64,000 nucleotides of DNA from Citrobacter enshiensis (GCF_029338175.1 NZ_CP119862.1:248001-312000); one strand, 5' to 3'; shown: positions 50,892 through 63,952, counted from the stretch's first letter. The notes: generated by a model not told the origin, from the letters alone. Made by a program: numbers and translations.

Positions 50892-51086
50892 GGGAAGCCA
50901 ATATCCACGGGGAGTAAAAAAGCAACCGCAACGCTACGCGCTACGGCCTTCTTCAAAAGCTTAACTGACAAGCGTTAGCTCTTAGGGCCCTATTTTTATG
51001 CTCAGTTATTGTGCGTTGATATGGAATAATAACCGTCAGGTGGTGTATAGTATTCAAAGAATTAATTATAATTAATTGATAACATT

Positions 51087-51842
51087 ATGAAAAAAATTAC
51101 AACATCTATTCCTGCTCTCGACAAAATTATGCGTGTCTTCGCTTATCTTATGGAATGCGATGGCGCGACGTTCACACAGATTCACCAGAATTCAGGGATC
51201 GCAAAAAGCAGCACCTCATCTTTACTTACTGGTATGGTTGCGCATGGCTTATTGCGTCAGGAAAAAGATAAGTATTATCTGGGCTTACACCTTTATGAAT
51301 TAGGTAATAAAGCCGCAGAACAGTACGATATTAAAAAAATTGCTTTACCTGTACTGGAAGAAATTCGCGATTCTACAGGCTTAACGTGTCACCTTGGCGT
51401 TCTTGAAGGCGACTCGCCCATTTATCTTCTGAAGCTGGAAAGCCCACAAGCTATAGTAATACGTAGCTGGGAAGGGAAGCGCCTTTCTCTGCATAGTTCA
51501 GGTTTGGGGAAAGTGCTTATTGCCTGGCTTAGCAATGAAGAGCTGGATGATCTTTTGCCTCCCGATCAGGTTCTGACCCGATTTACTGATACGACAATTA
51601 CCGATGTGAATATTCTTAAGCAAGAGTTAGCTGGGATTCGTCGACGTGGTTGGGGCTATGATAACGAAGAGGATTCTTTGGGTGTCCGTTGCATTGCTGT
51701 ACCTGTATTTAATGCTGAGGGGAAAGTGGTTGCGGCATTGAGCGTATCGGGTGTGGCATTCCAGATCCCTGATGAAAAAAGAGAATCGCTTGCGACGCAG
51801 ATGATGGATGCCAGTCGCCGCCTGTCATATATGTTGCGCTAG
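51087..51842 (+). CDS. IclR-family regulator of the sugar-acid locus
   Basis: A 251-residue IclR-type regulator. The N-terminal winged helix-turn-helix is residues 8-65 (ATFTQIHQNSGIAKSSTSSLLTGMVAHG) and the effector-binding domain 75-250 (HLGVLEGDSPIYLLKLESP, SSGLGKVLIAWL). Its length and neighbours parallel E. coli YagI/XynR and YjhI, the regulators beside the yagEF and yjhGH sugar-acid genes. It is convergent with the aldolase gene. Likely operators are the palindromes at 55929-55964 and 56180-56215. Confidence 0.88.
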   Translation: MKKITTSIPALDKIMRVFAYLMECDGATFTQIHQNSGIAKSSTSSLLTGMVAHGLLRQEKDKYYLGLHLYELGNKAAEQYDIKKIALPVLEEIRDSTGLTCHLGVLEGDSPIYLLKLESPQAIVIRSWEGKRLSLHSSGLGKVLIAWLSNEELDDLLPPDQVLTRFTDTTITDVNILKQELAGIRRRGWGYDNEEDSLGVRCIAVPVFNAEGKVVAALSVSGVAFQIPDEKRESLATQMMDASRRLSYMLR

Positions 51843-51895
51843 TCTTTTCGACCGGACCAGACAGCAAAGGGCGGGCGTTAAGCCCGCTTATCATG

Positions 51896-52798
51896 TTACA
51901 ACCCCGCGCGATGTAATACCTTTTTCAGACTCACGATTTTTTCATCATTTGCAGGTTGTACCGGGGGCATAACCTCCACCGATATATCGATGCCGCTGAG
52001 CCGGATTGCTTTTTTGATAATCCCGAAGAAAGGGGTGTCCAGACTGTAGATAGTTGATAATGCAGACAGTCTGCGTTGCAGGTTAAACATGGTTTCATAT
52101 TCTTTTTCGCACCATGCACGATAAATTCCACAGGTTAACTGCGGGGCAAAGTTAGCGGTCGCAGGGATACCTCCATTTCCCCCCATGATCAACGTATCCA
52201 TCATATATTCATCATAGCCAGAGAAAACAACAAAATCAGGGCGAACCGGTCTTACCGTATTTATAATTTCACGGATATGACTAATATTATCCACAGTGTC
52301 TTTTATCCCAATAATGTTGGGAATGTCATGTGCGAGTCGGGTAATTAATTCGATGCTGAGGTCCTGACCAGTGAGTGCCGGAAAGTTATAAAGGATTACC
52401 GGTGATTTGATGTTCTCTGCGACCATTCTGAAATGATGATAAATATAGTCATCAGTCAGCTTCGCATAATAAGGATTGAGGACCAGAACCGCATCAACTT
52501 CAAGGCGATCGGCATGCTGACCGTAATTAATCACATCTTGTGTACTGGTGCTACTGATACCTAACAAGACCGGAATTCGATGATTGATGTGCTGGACACA
52601 AAACTCGGCGGCTGCAAGGCGCTGCTCTTTTGTCATGTGGCAAAATTCACCACCGCTCCCCAGCAATAATACGCCATCGACCTGGTTATCAATAAGATGA
52701 TCGAGCAAAGTCGCCATCCCTTTCTTATCTAATTCTCCCTGCGCATTGACAATAGTGGGTACGGGCGGAAAGACGCCTTTAAATTTTTCTGTTTGCAT
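51896..52798 (-). CDS. DapA/NanA-family aldolase, probably 2-keto-3-deoxy sugar acid
   Basis: A 300-residue class-I aldolase of the dihydrodipicolinate synthase family. The Schiff-base lysine is Lys166 (GIKDT), the catalytic tyrosine Tyr137 (ILYNFPALTG), and the carboxylate-binding loop is LGSGGEF (47-53). Beside an IlvD/Edd dehydratase and an IclR gene it most resembles E. coli YagE/YjhH (2-keto-3-deoxy-pentonate aldolases). Predicted products are pyruvate and an aldehyde such as glycolaldehyde or glyceraldehyde. Last gene of a three-gene minus-strand operon, 56 bases after the dehydratase. Confidence 0.88.
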   Translation of the reverse strand: MQTEKFKGVFPPVPTIVNAQGELDKKGMATLLDHLIDNQVDGVLLLGSGGEFCHMTKEQRLAAAEFCVQHINHRIPVLLGISSTSTQDVINYGQHADRLEVDAVLVLNPYYAKLTDDYIYHHFRMVAENIKSPVILYNFPALTGQDLSIELITRLAHDIPNIIGIKDTVDNISHIREIINTVRPVRPDFVVFSGYDEYMMDTLIMGGNGGIPATANFAPQLTCGIYRAWCEKEYETMFNLQRRLSALSTIYSLDTPFFGIIKKAIRLSGIDISVEVMPPVQPANDEKIVSLKKVLHRAGL

Positions 52799-52854
52799 GA
52801 TGTATTTATCCTTAAAAGCAGGTGGGCTAAAAATAACTTAGCCCACCAGGGAAG

Positions 52855-54570
52855 TTATTTAATCCAGGCTCCCGCCATTAATGACGTTGCGTTGGCTGTA
52901 AATTGCTTAAAGACGCCGCGGCGATGTGAATAATCCGGTTTCGTCCAGTTTGCCCGACGACCATCAAGACAGCGCTGGATTTCCTCTTCCGTTTTATACT
53001 CACCGTTAATACCAACAATGTTGAGCTTGCGCCCTTTGACATCCATCTCGATGAGATCACCGTCTTCGACAAGCGCGATGGGGCCGCCATCTGCCGCTTC
53101 CGGAGAAACATGACCGACGCACGGTCCGCTGGTGGCGCCAGAAAAACGACCATCGGTAATCAGTGCGACTTTGCCATCAAGACGTTTGTCGTAAACAATC
53201 GCGTCTGTTGTCATGAGCATTTCTGGTGCACCAGACCCCCTGGCGCCTTCATAACGAATAAAAATGACATCGCCCGGTTCGATATGGTTGTGAATAATGG
53301 CTTGCTGCGCATCCTCTTCAGAATTGAAGACGCGTGCAGGTCCTGTATGGTGGTGCATATCTGGCGAACAAGCCGCATATTTGATCACCGCACCTTCTGG
53401 CGCAATATTGCCTTTGAGCACGGCAATCGAGCCTTTCTTGGTGGCATTTTCCGGTTTACGAATAACCTCTTCTGGACTGACTTTATAATTACTGAGGTAT
53501 CCGTGGTTACGGGTAAAGAAGCCGGATTGATGGAGCATCTCCAGGTTGTCACCCAGCGTCCGGCCAGTCACCGTCAGGACATCCAGATCCAGATAGTCGC
53601 GAAGATACCATTGCACCATTGGTACGCCGCCAGCGAACCACATCATTTCGGTGACGTACTGGCCGCTGGGTTGAATATTGGTGAGATAAGGGATCTCATT
53701 ATTAATCTGGTCAAACAATTCAGGCTTGAGCTCCCAGCCTAACTCATGCGCGATCGCCGGGAGATGGATCATGGCGTTGGTACTGCCGCCGATGGCTGCA
53801 TGCACCTTAATGGCATTTTCAAACGCAGCAGGCGTGAGGATTTTATGCGTCGTGATATTTTTCTCTGCCAGATATAACGCCTGATGACCCGCGCTACGCG
53901 CGATGCGACGGATCTCCGCCAGTGTGGAAGGCAGCAATGCACTCCCCGGTAAGGCAAGCCCCAGCGCTTCAGACATGCACTGCATGGTGCTGGCCGTTCC
54001 CATAAACTGACAAGCGCCTGCTGTAGGACAACCGCACTGCTGCATGGCTTCCACTTGCTGGATGCCTATCTCGCCTTTCTTGAGTTTGGCAGTAATACCA
54101 CCAAGATCGGAGGTACTCATATTGGGGGCCGGGCGCATTGAGCCGCCGGGGATATGCAGCATCGGTAAATTCAGGCGCGCGGCGGCGATCAGATGCGCCG
54201 GGATAGATTTATCGCAGCTTGAGATCAGGATGCCTGCGTCATAGGGCACGACGGAAGCATGGATTTCGACCATATTCGCGATAGCCTCACGGGAGGCTAA
54301 AATATAGTTCATCCCATCATGCCCCTGGCCCCAGCCATCGCAAATATCGGTCACATGATGACGAACGGCACGACCGCCGCTTTCATGGATGCCTAAAACG
54401 GCTTCATCGCCCAGATGATTAAGATGAAAACTGCCGGGATGACTTTCGCCGTAGCAGTCATCTACCAGAACCTGCAGCTTATTAACATCGTCTTTCGTGT
54501 AGTTCATCCCGAGACGCAGGGCGTCCAGCTGTGACCACAGGTCACGGGCGTGTTGGCATTTCTGACTCAT
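52855..54570 (-). CDS. IlvD/Edd-family sugar-acid dehydratase
   Basis: A 571-residue Fe-S dehydratase that converts an aldonic acid to its 2-keto-3-deoxy form. The three expected cluster ligands are present: Cys77 (TDICDGWGQGHDGMNY), Cys119 (SSCDKS) and Cys187 (GACQFMGTAST). The nucleotide-like C-terminal domain has LITDGRFSGATSGPCVGHVSPEAADGGP near 475. It is shorter than E. coli YagF/YjhG (655), nearer to standard IlvD/Edd length. Substrate unknown, probably a pentonate or hexonate. Overlaps the MFS gene by four bases. Confidence 0.9.
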   Translation of the reverse strand: MSQKCQHARDLWSQLDALRLGMNYTKDDVNKLQVLVDDCYGESHPGSFHLNHLGDEAVLGIHESGGRAVRHHVTDICDGWGQGHDGMNYILASREAIANMVEIHASVVPYDAGILISSCDKSIPAHLIAAARLNLPMLHIPGGSMRPAPNMSTSDLGGITAKLKKGEIGIQQVEAMQQCGCPTAGACQFMGTASTMQCMSEALGLALPGSALLPSTLAEIRRIARSAGHQALYLAEKNITTHKILTPAAFENAIKVHAAIGGSTNAMIHLPAIAHELGWELKPELFDQINNEIPYLTNIQPSGQYVTEMMWFAGGVPMVQWYLRDYLDLDVLTVTGRTLGDNLEMLHQSGFFTRNHGYLSNYKVSPEEVIRKPENATKKGSIAVLKGNIAPEGAVIKYAACSPDMHHHTGPARVFNSEEDAQQAIIHNHIEPGDVIFIRYEGARGSGAPEMLMTTDAIVYDKRLDGKVALITDGRFSGATSGPCVGHVSPEAADGGPIALVEDGDLIEMDVKGRKLNIVGINGEYKTEEEIQRCLDGRRANWTKPDYSHRRGVFKQFTANATSLMAGAWIK

Positions 54571-55898
54571 TTGGCGATTCCTTCTTGTTTGAGCGACGTA
54601 TCAGGCGCCGGTGCATGATGAGTGTTGTTACTGCCAGCAGGACGGGCGGTAACAGAAGGTAAACTGAAAAGCAGCGCGACAGCGATGAGCAACGCGGCTA
54701 CCAGCACCGTCATCCCCGCCGTTTGTGAGAACGTGACGGTTAACAGTCCTACCAGATAAGGACCGATAAAGCCGCCGATGTTGCCCAGTGCGTTGATTGT
54801 GCCGCGTACACCTCCCAGAACATTGGGGGCGAAGAGTAACGGCGGTAATGTCCAGAAAGGTCCCGCATAGGCCTGCAGGAAGAAGCCGCAAATGACCATC
54901 ATGCCGTAGGCAAGCCAGACGTTATCTTTCAACATTAAGGAGAGCGCGAGACAGGCGGCAAAGCCCAGCAGTGGAATTGCCGTATAGAGGCGGCGGTTCA
55001 TCGTTTTGTCGCACCATTTTGCAATGTAATACTGACCGACGATGCACAAAACGTAAGGCGCAGCAGTAAGCAAACCGACGATGGTCATCCCGCTGCCTGT
55101 CAGGTGTTTAATCAGATTAGGCATCCAGAGAGCAAAACCGTAGAAACCGACCTGCACGAAGAAATAGATTCCGATCAGCTTCCACAAATTAATACTGCTC
55201 AGGACACTGCGGATACTGTTTGTTTCTCCACCGATAGTAAGCGCACGGTCTGACTGTAATTTCTGTTCGATCCAGGCACGTTCTTTGGGATCCAGCCATT
55301 TGGCCTGATGCGGATGGTCAGAGACCAAAGGCAACCAGACAAAGAGCAGGCCGAGGGAAAGTAAGCCTTCGATAATAAACATTTCTCGCCAGCCATACGT
55401 TTCGATTAACCAGCCGGAAAGTGGCCCGGTGATAATAGAAGCCGCGGCAAGGTTCATCTGGAAATAGGCAATCGCCCTGGCGCGTTCTTCATTGGGGAAC
55501 CAGTGGCCAATCAGCGCGAGGATAGCGGGATAGACTGCGCCTTCAGCGACGCCAAGGACAAAGCGGATAATTAACAACTGTGTGGCGGTCTGTGCGAAGC
55601 CAGTTAGCAGCGCAAATCCACCCCATGCAACGATTGTCCAGGCGATTAATTTTTTGGCGCTTAATCGTTCCGCGATTTGGCCGCCGGGAATTTGCAAAAA
55701 GATATATCCAATAAAGAAAATCCCTGCAACCAGACCGGCGAAAGAGGCGGTCATGCCAAGGTCTTCCTCCATCCCCCCCGCAATCCCAATAGCGATATTC
55801 GTCCTGTCCATGTAAGCCACGATATATACGAGGATGGTCGCTGGAATGATGTGTAGCCAGCGTCCTCGCGTTGTCGGTTTGTCGAGTTCAATGCTCAT
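54567..55898 (-). CDS. MFS sugar-acid importer (ACS family)
   Basis: A 443-residue 12-helix transporter of the anion:cation symporter type (GudP, GarP and ExuT relatives). Start region TTRGRWLHIIPATILVYIVAYMDRTNIAIGIAG, the DR-N motif typical of the family, then GQIAERLSAKKLI (motif A) near 74 and GVAEGAVYPAILALIGHWFPNEERARA near 115. First gene of the operon MFS-dehydratase-aldolase. It would import the sugar acid the dehydratase uses. Confidence 0.92.
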   Translation of the reverse strand: MSIELDKPTTRGRWLHIIPATILVYIVAYMDRTNIAIGIAGGMEEDLGMTASFAGLVAGIFFIGYIFLQIPGGQIAERLSAKKLIAWTIVAWGGFALLTGFAQTATQLLIIRFVLGVAEGAVYPAILALIGHWFPNEERARAIAYFQMNLAAASIITGPLSGWLIETYGWREMFIIEGLLSLGLLFVWLPLVSDHPHQAKWLDPKERAWIEQKLQSDRALTIGGETNSIRSVLSSINLWKLIGIYFFVQVGFYGFALWMPNLIKHLTGSGMTIVGLLTAAPYVLCIVGQYYIAKWCDKTMNRRLYTAIPLLGFAACLALSLMLKDNVWLAYGMMVICGFFLQAYAGPFWTLPPLLFAPNVLGGVRGTINALGNIGGFIGPYLVGLLTVTFSQTAGMTVLVAALLIAVALLFSLPSVTARPAGSNNTHHAPAPDTSLKQEGIAK

Positions 55899-55928
55899 GA
55901 GTGCATCCCTTTATATTAGAATTAATTT

Positions 55929-55964
55929 GTTCTGTATGTAGAACTATTGTTCTGTATATAAATA
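55929..55964. promoter_or_regulatory. Operator pair upstream of the MFS gene
   Basis: GTTCTGTATGTAGAAC (55929-55944) and a weaker GTTCTGTATATAAATA (55949-55964). Their centres are 20 bp apart. Half site GTTCT/AGAAC. Candidate IclR-regulator sites. Confidence 0.55.
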
Positions 55965-56177
55965 CTATGCGGGGATATTTTTTAAGCGTCAATTCCATGC
56001 TTAAAGAAAGGTTATGTTTTGTGATTTGCTTCATATCCTGCTGTTAATGGCTGCTGGATATGCGTCCCCTTGCTTAAAACAGGCCAGTTTTGCGGGGTAA
56101 TAGCAAAACTGTGTCACCCTTCACAGGATGAACCTTTCTTCTGATTTCCGGGTTGTGTGCGTTAGATGCTTTGCAAT

Positions 56178-56215
56178 AAATTCTACCTGTGGAATTTATG
56201 TTCTATATATAGAAC
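56178..56215. promoter_or_regulatory. Operator pair upstream of the GldA-like gene
   Basis: A perfect 16-bp palindrome GTTCTATATATAGAAC (56200-56215) and a weaker AAATTCTACCTGTGGAATTT (56178-56197). Their centres are about 20 bp apart, the same as the pair at 55929-55964. It lies just before the gene's ribosome site, so a bound repressor would block transcription. Confidence 0.6.
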
Positions 56216-56237
56216 TTCAATTGTAAGGAGAATTAGA

Positions 56238-57350
56238 ATGGTTACAACGGCAATATTTCCGTCGCGCTATGTTCAGGGGAAGGGGGCATTAACAACGCAT
56301 TTGCCTCAGGAACTTGCGTCTTTAGGTCATAAAGCGCTTATTTTACAAGATCCTGTCGTTTATGAGGGGTATCGGGATATTCTCGCGTCGGCACTTCGCG
56401 GTGTGGTTGATTTTGACATTGAGGTTTTCAATAGTGAATGCAGCGATGAAGAGATCGCTCGAATTTCTGCGCGTGCGCAGCAAACCGGGGCGGATGTCAT
56501 TGTCGGTATGGGCGGTGGAAAAACATTAGATACCGCCAAAGCCACAGGGGCCAGTTTGCGTCTTCCTATTGTCGTCGTTCCCACGCTTGCCTCAACAGAT
56601 GCCCCCTGCAGTTCATTAGTGGTTATCTATACACCGGAAGGTAAATTCAAACGCTATCTGATGATCCCCCGTAATCCTACGCTGGTGCTGGTGGACAGTG
56701 CGATTATTGCCGCAGCCCCGGTTCGTTTTTTAATCTCCGGAATGGGGGATGCGCTGGCGACCTGGTTTGAAGCGGAAGATTGTCGGATAAAAGGGGCCGG
56801 GAATATGACATCCCGTCCTGGACCCATGACTGCTTTTGAACTGGCGCGTTTCTGTTACAACACGTTGATTCGCTACGGCCATCTGGCAAAGCTGGCTTGT
56901 GAGCAGCATCAGGTTACGCCAGCCCTGGAGCATGTTATTGAAGCCAATACCCTTTTATCCGGGATCGGTTTTGAAAGCGGAGGACTGGCGGCAGCGCATG
57001 CGATTCATAATGGTTTAACGGTACTTCCCGCAACACATCAGTACTGGCACGGCGAAAAGGTTGCCTTTGGCACGCTGGCAATGCTGTTGTTAACCGACAG
57101 AGCACCTGAACTCATTGAAGAGGTCTATCAGTTCTGTGAAGACGTGGGGTTGCCGATAACGCTGGCAGACATTGGTCTGGCTGATGTCAGCGATGAAGAG
57201 CTACTGGCGGTGGCGCAGGCAGCCTGCCTGGCGGGAGAAACTATGCATAATGAACCGTGCGAAATTACACCGGAAGCCGTTCTGGCTGCATTACGAGCCG
57301 CAGATGCGGTTGGACAATCCCGGAAAGGAAAAATGAAGTCACTCAGATAG
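56238..57350 (+). CDS. Glycerol dehydrogenase-like iron/zinc alcohol dehydrogenase
   Basis: A 370-residue metal-dependent dehydrogenase of the GldA family. Metal ligands are Asp171 (GMGDALATW), His254 (AAAHAIHNG) and His271 (HGEKVAFG), at the same numbers as E. coli GldA. The NAD-binding GMGGGKTLDTAK is at residues 90-101. The ATG at 56238 follows AAGGAG; earlier in-frame ATG lies in the operators. Divergent from the sugar-acid operon and apparently co-regulated, it may reduce or oxidise a small aldehyde or polyol from that pathway. The substrate is inferred, not known. Confidence 0.88.
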   Translation: MVTTAIFPSRYVQGKGALTTHLPQELASLGHKALILQDPVVYEGYRDILASALRGVVDFDIEVFNSECSDEEIARISARAQQTGADVIVGMGGGKTLDTAKATGASLRLPIVVVPTLASTDAPCSSLVVIYTPEGKFKRYLMIPRNPTLVLVDSAIIAAAPVRFLISGMGDALATWFEAEDCRIKGAGNMTSRPGPMTAFELARFCYNTLIRYGHLAKLACEQHQVTPALEHVIEANTLLSGIGFESGGLAAAHAIHNGLTVLPATHQYWHGEKVAFGTLAMLLLTDRAPELIEEVYQFCEDVGLPITLADIGLADVSDEELLAVAQAACLAGETMHNEPCEITPEAVLAALRAADAVGQSRKGKMKSLR

Positions 57351-57393
57351 GACTAAAACGCCCGATAGAATTTCTCTAACGGGCGTGATTTTA

Positions 57394-58902
57394 TTAAGAC
57401 GCTAATGACAGTTGGCGTTTATCCATGTATTCCGCCAGCCACTGGGTGATGCGGGACTGCTGTTCGGCATTGAGCCACATCCCTTCTTTGGTGCGACGCC
57501 ACAGCGCATCGTCTGCGCGGCGTACCCACTCGTGCTCGACCAGATACTTCAGCTCCGCTTCGTAGAATTCGTGACCGAAATCTTCACCTAAGTCCGCAAC
57601 CGAAGTGGCTTCACCCAGGATCCATTCCGTGTTGCTGCCGTAAGTGCGCGAGTAGTGGCGCGCCAGCGATTCCGTCAGGAAAGGGTAGCGACGGCGCAGT
57701 TTTGCTGCGTAATCTTCACGGTCATTGCCAATCTCACCGCCTGGCAGGATGCACTCTTTGGTCCAGGCCGGGCCAATACCCTGATAGTAAGACGACAGTT
57801 TTTCCACCGCGTGTTCGGCCAGCTTACGGTAGGTGGTCAGCTTACCGCCAAACACCGACAGCAGCGGGGCTTTGCCGTTTTCGTCATGAATATCCAGCGT
57901 GTAGTCACGCGTGATGGCCTGTGGTGAATCGGATTCGTCATCACACAGCGGGCGTACGCCAGAGTAGGTCCAGACGATGTCGTCGCGCCCCAGTTGTTTC
58001 TTAAAGTGCGCGTTGTAGACCTTCAGCAGGTAATTGATTTCACTTTCGTCAATTTTCACCGCTTTCGGGTCGCCGTTATATTCAACGTCGGTGGTGCCGA
58101 TGATCGAGAACTCATCCATCCAGGGGATCACAAACACAATGCGTTTGTCTTCGTTTTGCAGGATGTAGGCCTGCTTCTGCGTGTGGACGCGCGGCACCAC
58201 GATGTGGCTGCCTTTGATCAGGCGGATACCGTACGGTGAAGGCAGATGCATGCCGTCGTCGAAGAACTGTTTCACCCACGGGCCAGTTGCGTTGACCAGA
58301 CCACGCGCCTGCCAGGTGTATTTTTTACCGGTATCGATGTCTTCCGCTTCCACTACCCACAACCCGTTTTCGCGGCGGGCGGAGGTTGCGCGGGTACGGG
58401 TTAATACTTCACCCCCTTTGCGGACCACCATTTGGGCGTTTGCCAGAACCAGTCGCGCATCGTCTACCCAGCAGTCAGAATATTCGAAACCGCGCACAAT
58501 CTCGGGTTTCAGCACTGAATCTGCGCCAAAACGCAAACCGGTTGAACCCGGCAAACTGGTGCGTTTGCCCAGGTGATCGTACATAAATAGACCTACGCGG
58601 ATCATCCATGCCGGACGCAGGTGCGGGCGGTGCGGCAGACGAAAACGCATCGGGAAGGCGATATGCGGCGCCATTTTCAACAACACTTCACGCTCGGCCA
58701 GCGCTTCGCTGACCAGGCGGAATTCGTAGTGTTCCAGGTAGCGCAAGCCACCGTGGATGAGTTTAGAACTGGCAGAGGAGGTGGCGCAGGCTAAATCCTG
58801 CGCTTCCAGCATCAGCACGGATAAACCGCGTCCAGCGGCGTCTGCCGCGATACCGGCACCATTAATGCCCCCGCCTATCACAATCAGATCTTTGGTTTCC
58901 AT
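57394..58902 (-). CDS. glpD: Aerobic glycerol-3-phosphate dehydrogenase GlpD
   Basis: A 502-residue FAD enzyme of the inner-membrane surface that oxidises glycerol 3-phosphate to DHAP and feeds electrons to quinone. The FAD-binding GGGINGAGIAADAAGRG is at residues 10-26, SSKLIHGGLRYLEHYEF near 45, and FGGKLTTYRKLAEHAVE near 352. Length is as E. coli. A GlpR operator lies just upstream. Confidence 0.97.
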   Translation of the reverse strand: METKDLIVIGGGINGAGIAADAAGRGLSVLMLEAQDLACATSSASSKLIHGGLRYLEHYEFRLVSEALAEREVLLKMAPHIAFPMRFRLPHRPHLRPAWMIRVGLFMYDHLGKRTSLPGSTGLRFGADSVLKPEIVRGFEYSDCWVDDARLVLANAQMVVRKGGEVLTRTRATSARRENGLWVVEAEDIDTGKKYTWQARGLVNATGPWVKQFFDDGMHLPSPYGIRLIKGSHIVVPRVHTQKQAYILQNEDKRIVFVIPWMDEFSIIGTTDVEYNGDPKAVKIDESEINYLLKVYNAHFKKQLGRDDIVWTYSGVRPLCDDESDSPQAITRDYTLDIHDENGKAPLLSVFGGKLTTYRKLAEHAVEKLSSYYQGIGPAWTKECILPGGEIGNDREDYAAKLRRRYPFLTESLARHYSRTYGSNTEWILGEATSVADLGEDFGHEFYEAELKYLVEHEWVRRADDALWRRTKEGMWLNAEQQSRITQWLAEYMDKRQLSLAS

Positions 58903-58934
58903 GCTGCCCTCTTGCGCTTTCGTTATAGCTCAAA

Positions 58935-58954
58935 AATGTTCGTTATCGAACATA
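58935..58954 (-). promoter_or_regulatory. GlpR operator before glpD
   Basis: AATGTTCGTTATCGAACATA, a near-perfect 20-bp palindrome that matches the GlpR consensus (TATGTTCGATAACGAACATA). It lies 32 bases before the glpD start. Its cognate regulator is encoded at 60311. Confidence 0.93.
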
Positions 58955-59090
58955 ATAGCAAAGAAACGCGCCATTGGTAACATCGAAAAAACATTTTAGA
59001 GTGATACATATAACATTATGGTGTTTACCTGCCGTCTGAACGTACACTGGGCGGTAAAATGAGTTGCCGGCAATGAAAAAAAGAGAGTCT

Positions 59091-59417
59091 ATGGATCAGT
59101 TTGAATGTATTAACGTAGAAGAAGCTCACCAGAAACTGCATCACGGAAAAGCGGTACTGGTCGATATCCGCGATCCGCAAAGCTATGCCATGGGACATGC
59201 GCCGCAGGCGTTTCATCTGACCAATGACACGTTAGGAACGTTTATGCGCGAGCATGACTTTGATAGCGTGGTGATGGTGATGTGCTACCACGGCAATAGC
59301 AGCAAAGGGGCGGCGCAGTATCTTCTCCAGCAGGGCTATGACGCGGTCTACAGTGTTGATGGCGGCTTTGATGCCTGGCACCGCCATTTTCCCTCAGAGG
59401 TGGCATACGGCTCGTAA
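59091..59417 (+). CDS. glpE: Thiosulfate sulfurtransferase GlpE
   Basis: A 108-residue single-domain rhodanese that transfers sulfur from thiosulfate to cyanide or thioredoxin. The active Cys65 is in the loop [10 protein letters not shown]. The ATG at 59091 (MDQFECINV) matches E. coli; an in-frame ATG at 59064 has weaker support. First gene of glpEGR, divergent from glpD. Confidence 0.95.
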   Translation: MDQFECINVEEAHQKLHHGKAVLVDIRDPQSYAMGHAPQAFHLTNDTLGTFMREHDFDSVVMVMCYHGNSSKGAAQYLLQQGYDAVYSVDGGFDAWHRHFPSEVAYGS

Positions 59418-59449
59418 GCCTTTATACTGTCCTCTTTTGTGTGGACTAA

Positions 59450-60292
<843 letters not shown>

Positions 60293-60310
60293 AAATTCCA
60301 GGGAATCAGA

Positions 60311-61069
60311 ATGAAACAAACACAACGACATGACGCGATCATTGAACTGGTAAAAAAACAGGGATACGTCAGCACCGAAGAGCTGGTGGAGCATTTCTCC
60401 GTCAGCCCGCAGACGATTCGCCGCGATCTCAACGATCTGGCCGATCAAAACCTGATTCTGCGCCACCACGGTGGGGCGGCGCTGCCTTCGAGTTCCGTGA
60501 ACACGCCGTGGCACGATCGAAAAGCAACACAGACGGCGGAAAAAGAGCGTATTGCGCGTAAAGTCGCCACGCAAATCCCGAATGGCTCCACGCTGTTTAT
60601 CGACATCGGTACCACGCCGGAAGCGGTCGCGCATGCGCTGCTGGATCACAGCAATCTGCGTATTGTGACCAACAACCTCAACGTGGCGAACACGCTGATG
60701 GTGAAAGAGGATTTTCGCATTATTCTGGCCGGCGGTGAGCTTCGCAGCCGTGATGGCGGGATCATTGGCGAAGCAACGCTCGATTTTATCTCCCAGTTCC
60801 GCCTCGACTTTGGCATTTTGGGGATCAGCGGCATCGATAGCGACGGCTCATTGCTGGAGTTTGATTATCACGAAGTGCGCACCAAGCGCGCGATCATTGA
60901 GAATTCACGTCACGTCATGCTGGTGGTGGATCACTCGAAGTTTGGTCGTAATGCGATGGTGAATATGGGCAGCATTAGTCTGGTCGATGCGGTCTATACC
61001 GATACCATGCCGCCCGCTGGCGTGATGCAGGTGATTGCCGAGCACCATATTCAGCTGGAGCTGTGCTAA
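60311..61069 (+). CDS. glpR: Glycerol-3-phosphate regulon repressor GlpR
   Basis: A 252-residue DeoR-family repressor of glpD, glpFK, glpTQ and glpACB, released by glycerol 3-phosphate. The helix-turn-helix is residues 20-45 (VSTEELVEHFSVSPQTIRRDLNDL). The effector domain has IDIGTTPEAVAHAL near 98 and GGEL near 137. This copy is intact; the K-12 glpR gene carries a frameshift. Confidence 0.96.
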   Translation: MKQTQRHDAIIELVKKQGYVSTEELVEHFSVSPQTIRRDLNDLADQNLILRHHGGAALPSSSVNTPWHDRKATQTAEKERIARKVATQIPNGSTLFIDIGTTPEAVAHALLDHSNLRIVTNNLNVANTLMVKEDFRIILAGGELRSRDGGIIGEATLDFISQFRLDFGILGISGIDSDGSLLEFDYHEVRTKRAIIENSRHVMLVVDHSKFGRNAMVNMGSISLVDAVYTDTMPPAGVMQVIAEHHIQLELC

Positions 61070-61073
61070 AAGG

Positions 61074-61097
61074 TGGGGCCTACAAACGCGTAGGCCC
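61074..61097. terminator. Hairpin between glpR and malT
   Basis: The arms GGGGCCTAC and GTAGGCCCC, with a short AAACGC loop, between convergent glpR and malT. There is no T-run on the plus strand. Confidence 0.75.
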
Positions 61098-61124
61098 CAT
61101 AAGCATTAATGCGACGATCCTGAG

Positions 61125-63836
<2,712 letters not shown>

Positions 63837-63952
63837 TCACTTCACTGTGAGGAAATGGGGAAAAACGATTTTTTTTGCGCTTCGTAATTAATAGATATAA
63901 GGTCGGACAGAAACCGGTTTAATGCAAGTTAAGTGGACTTTTTGTGCTTCTG

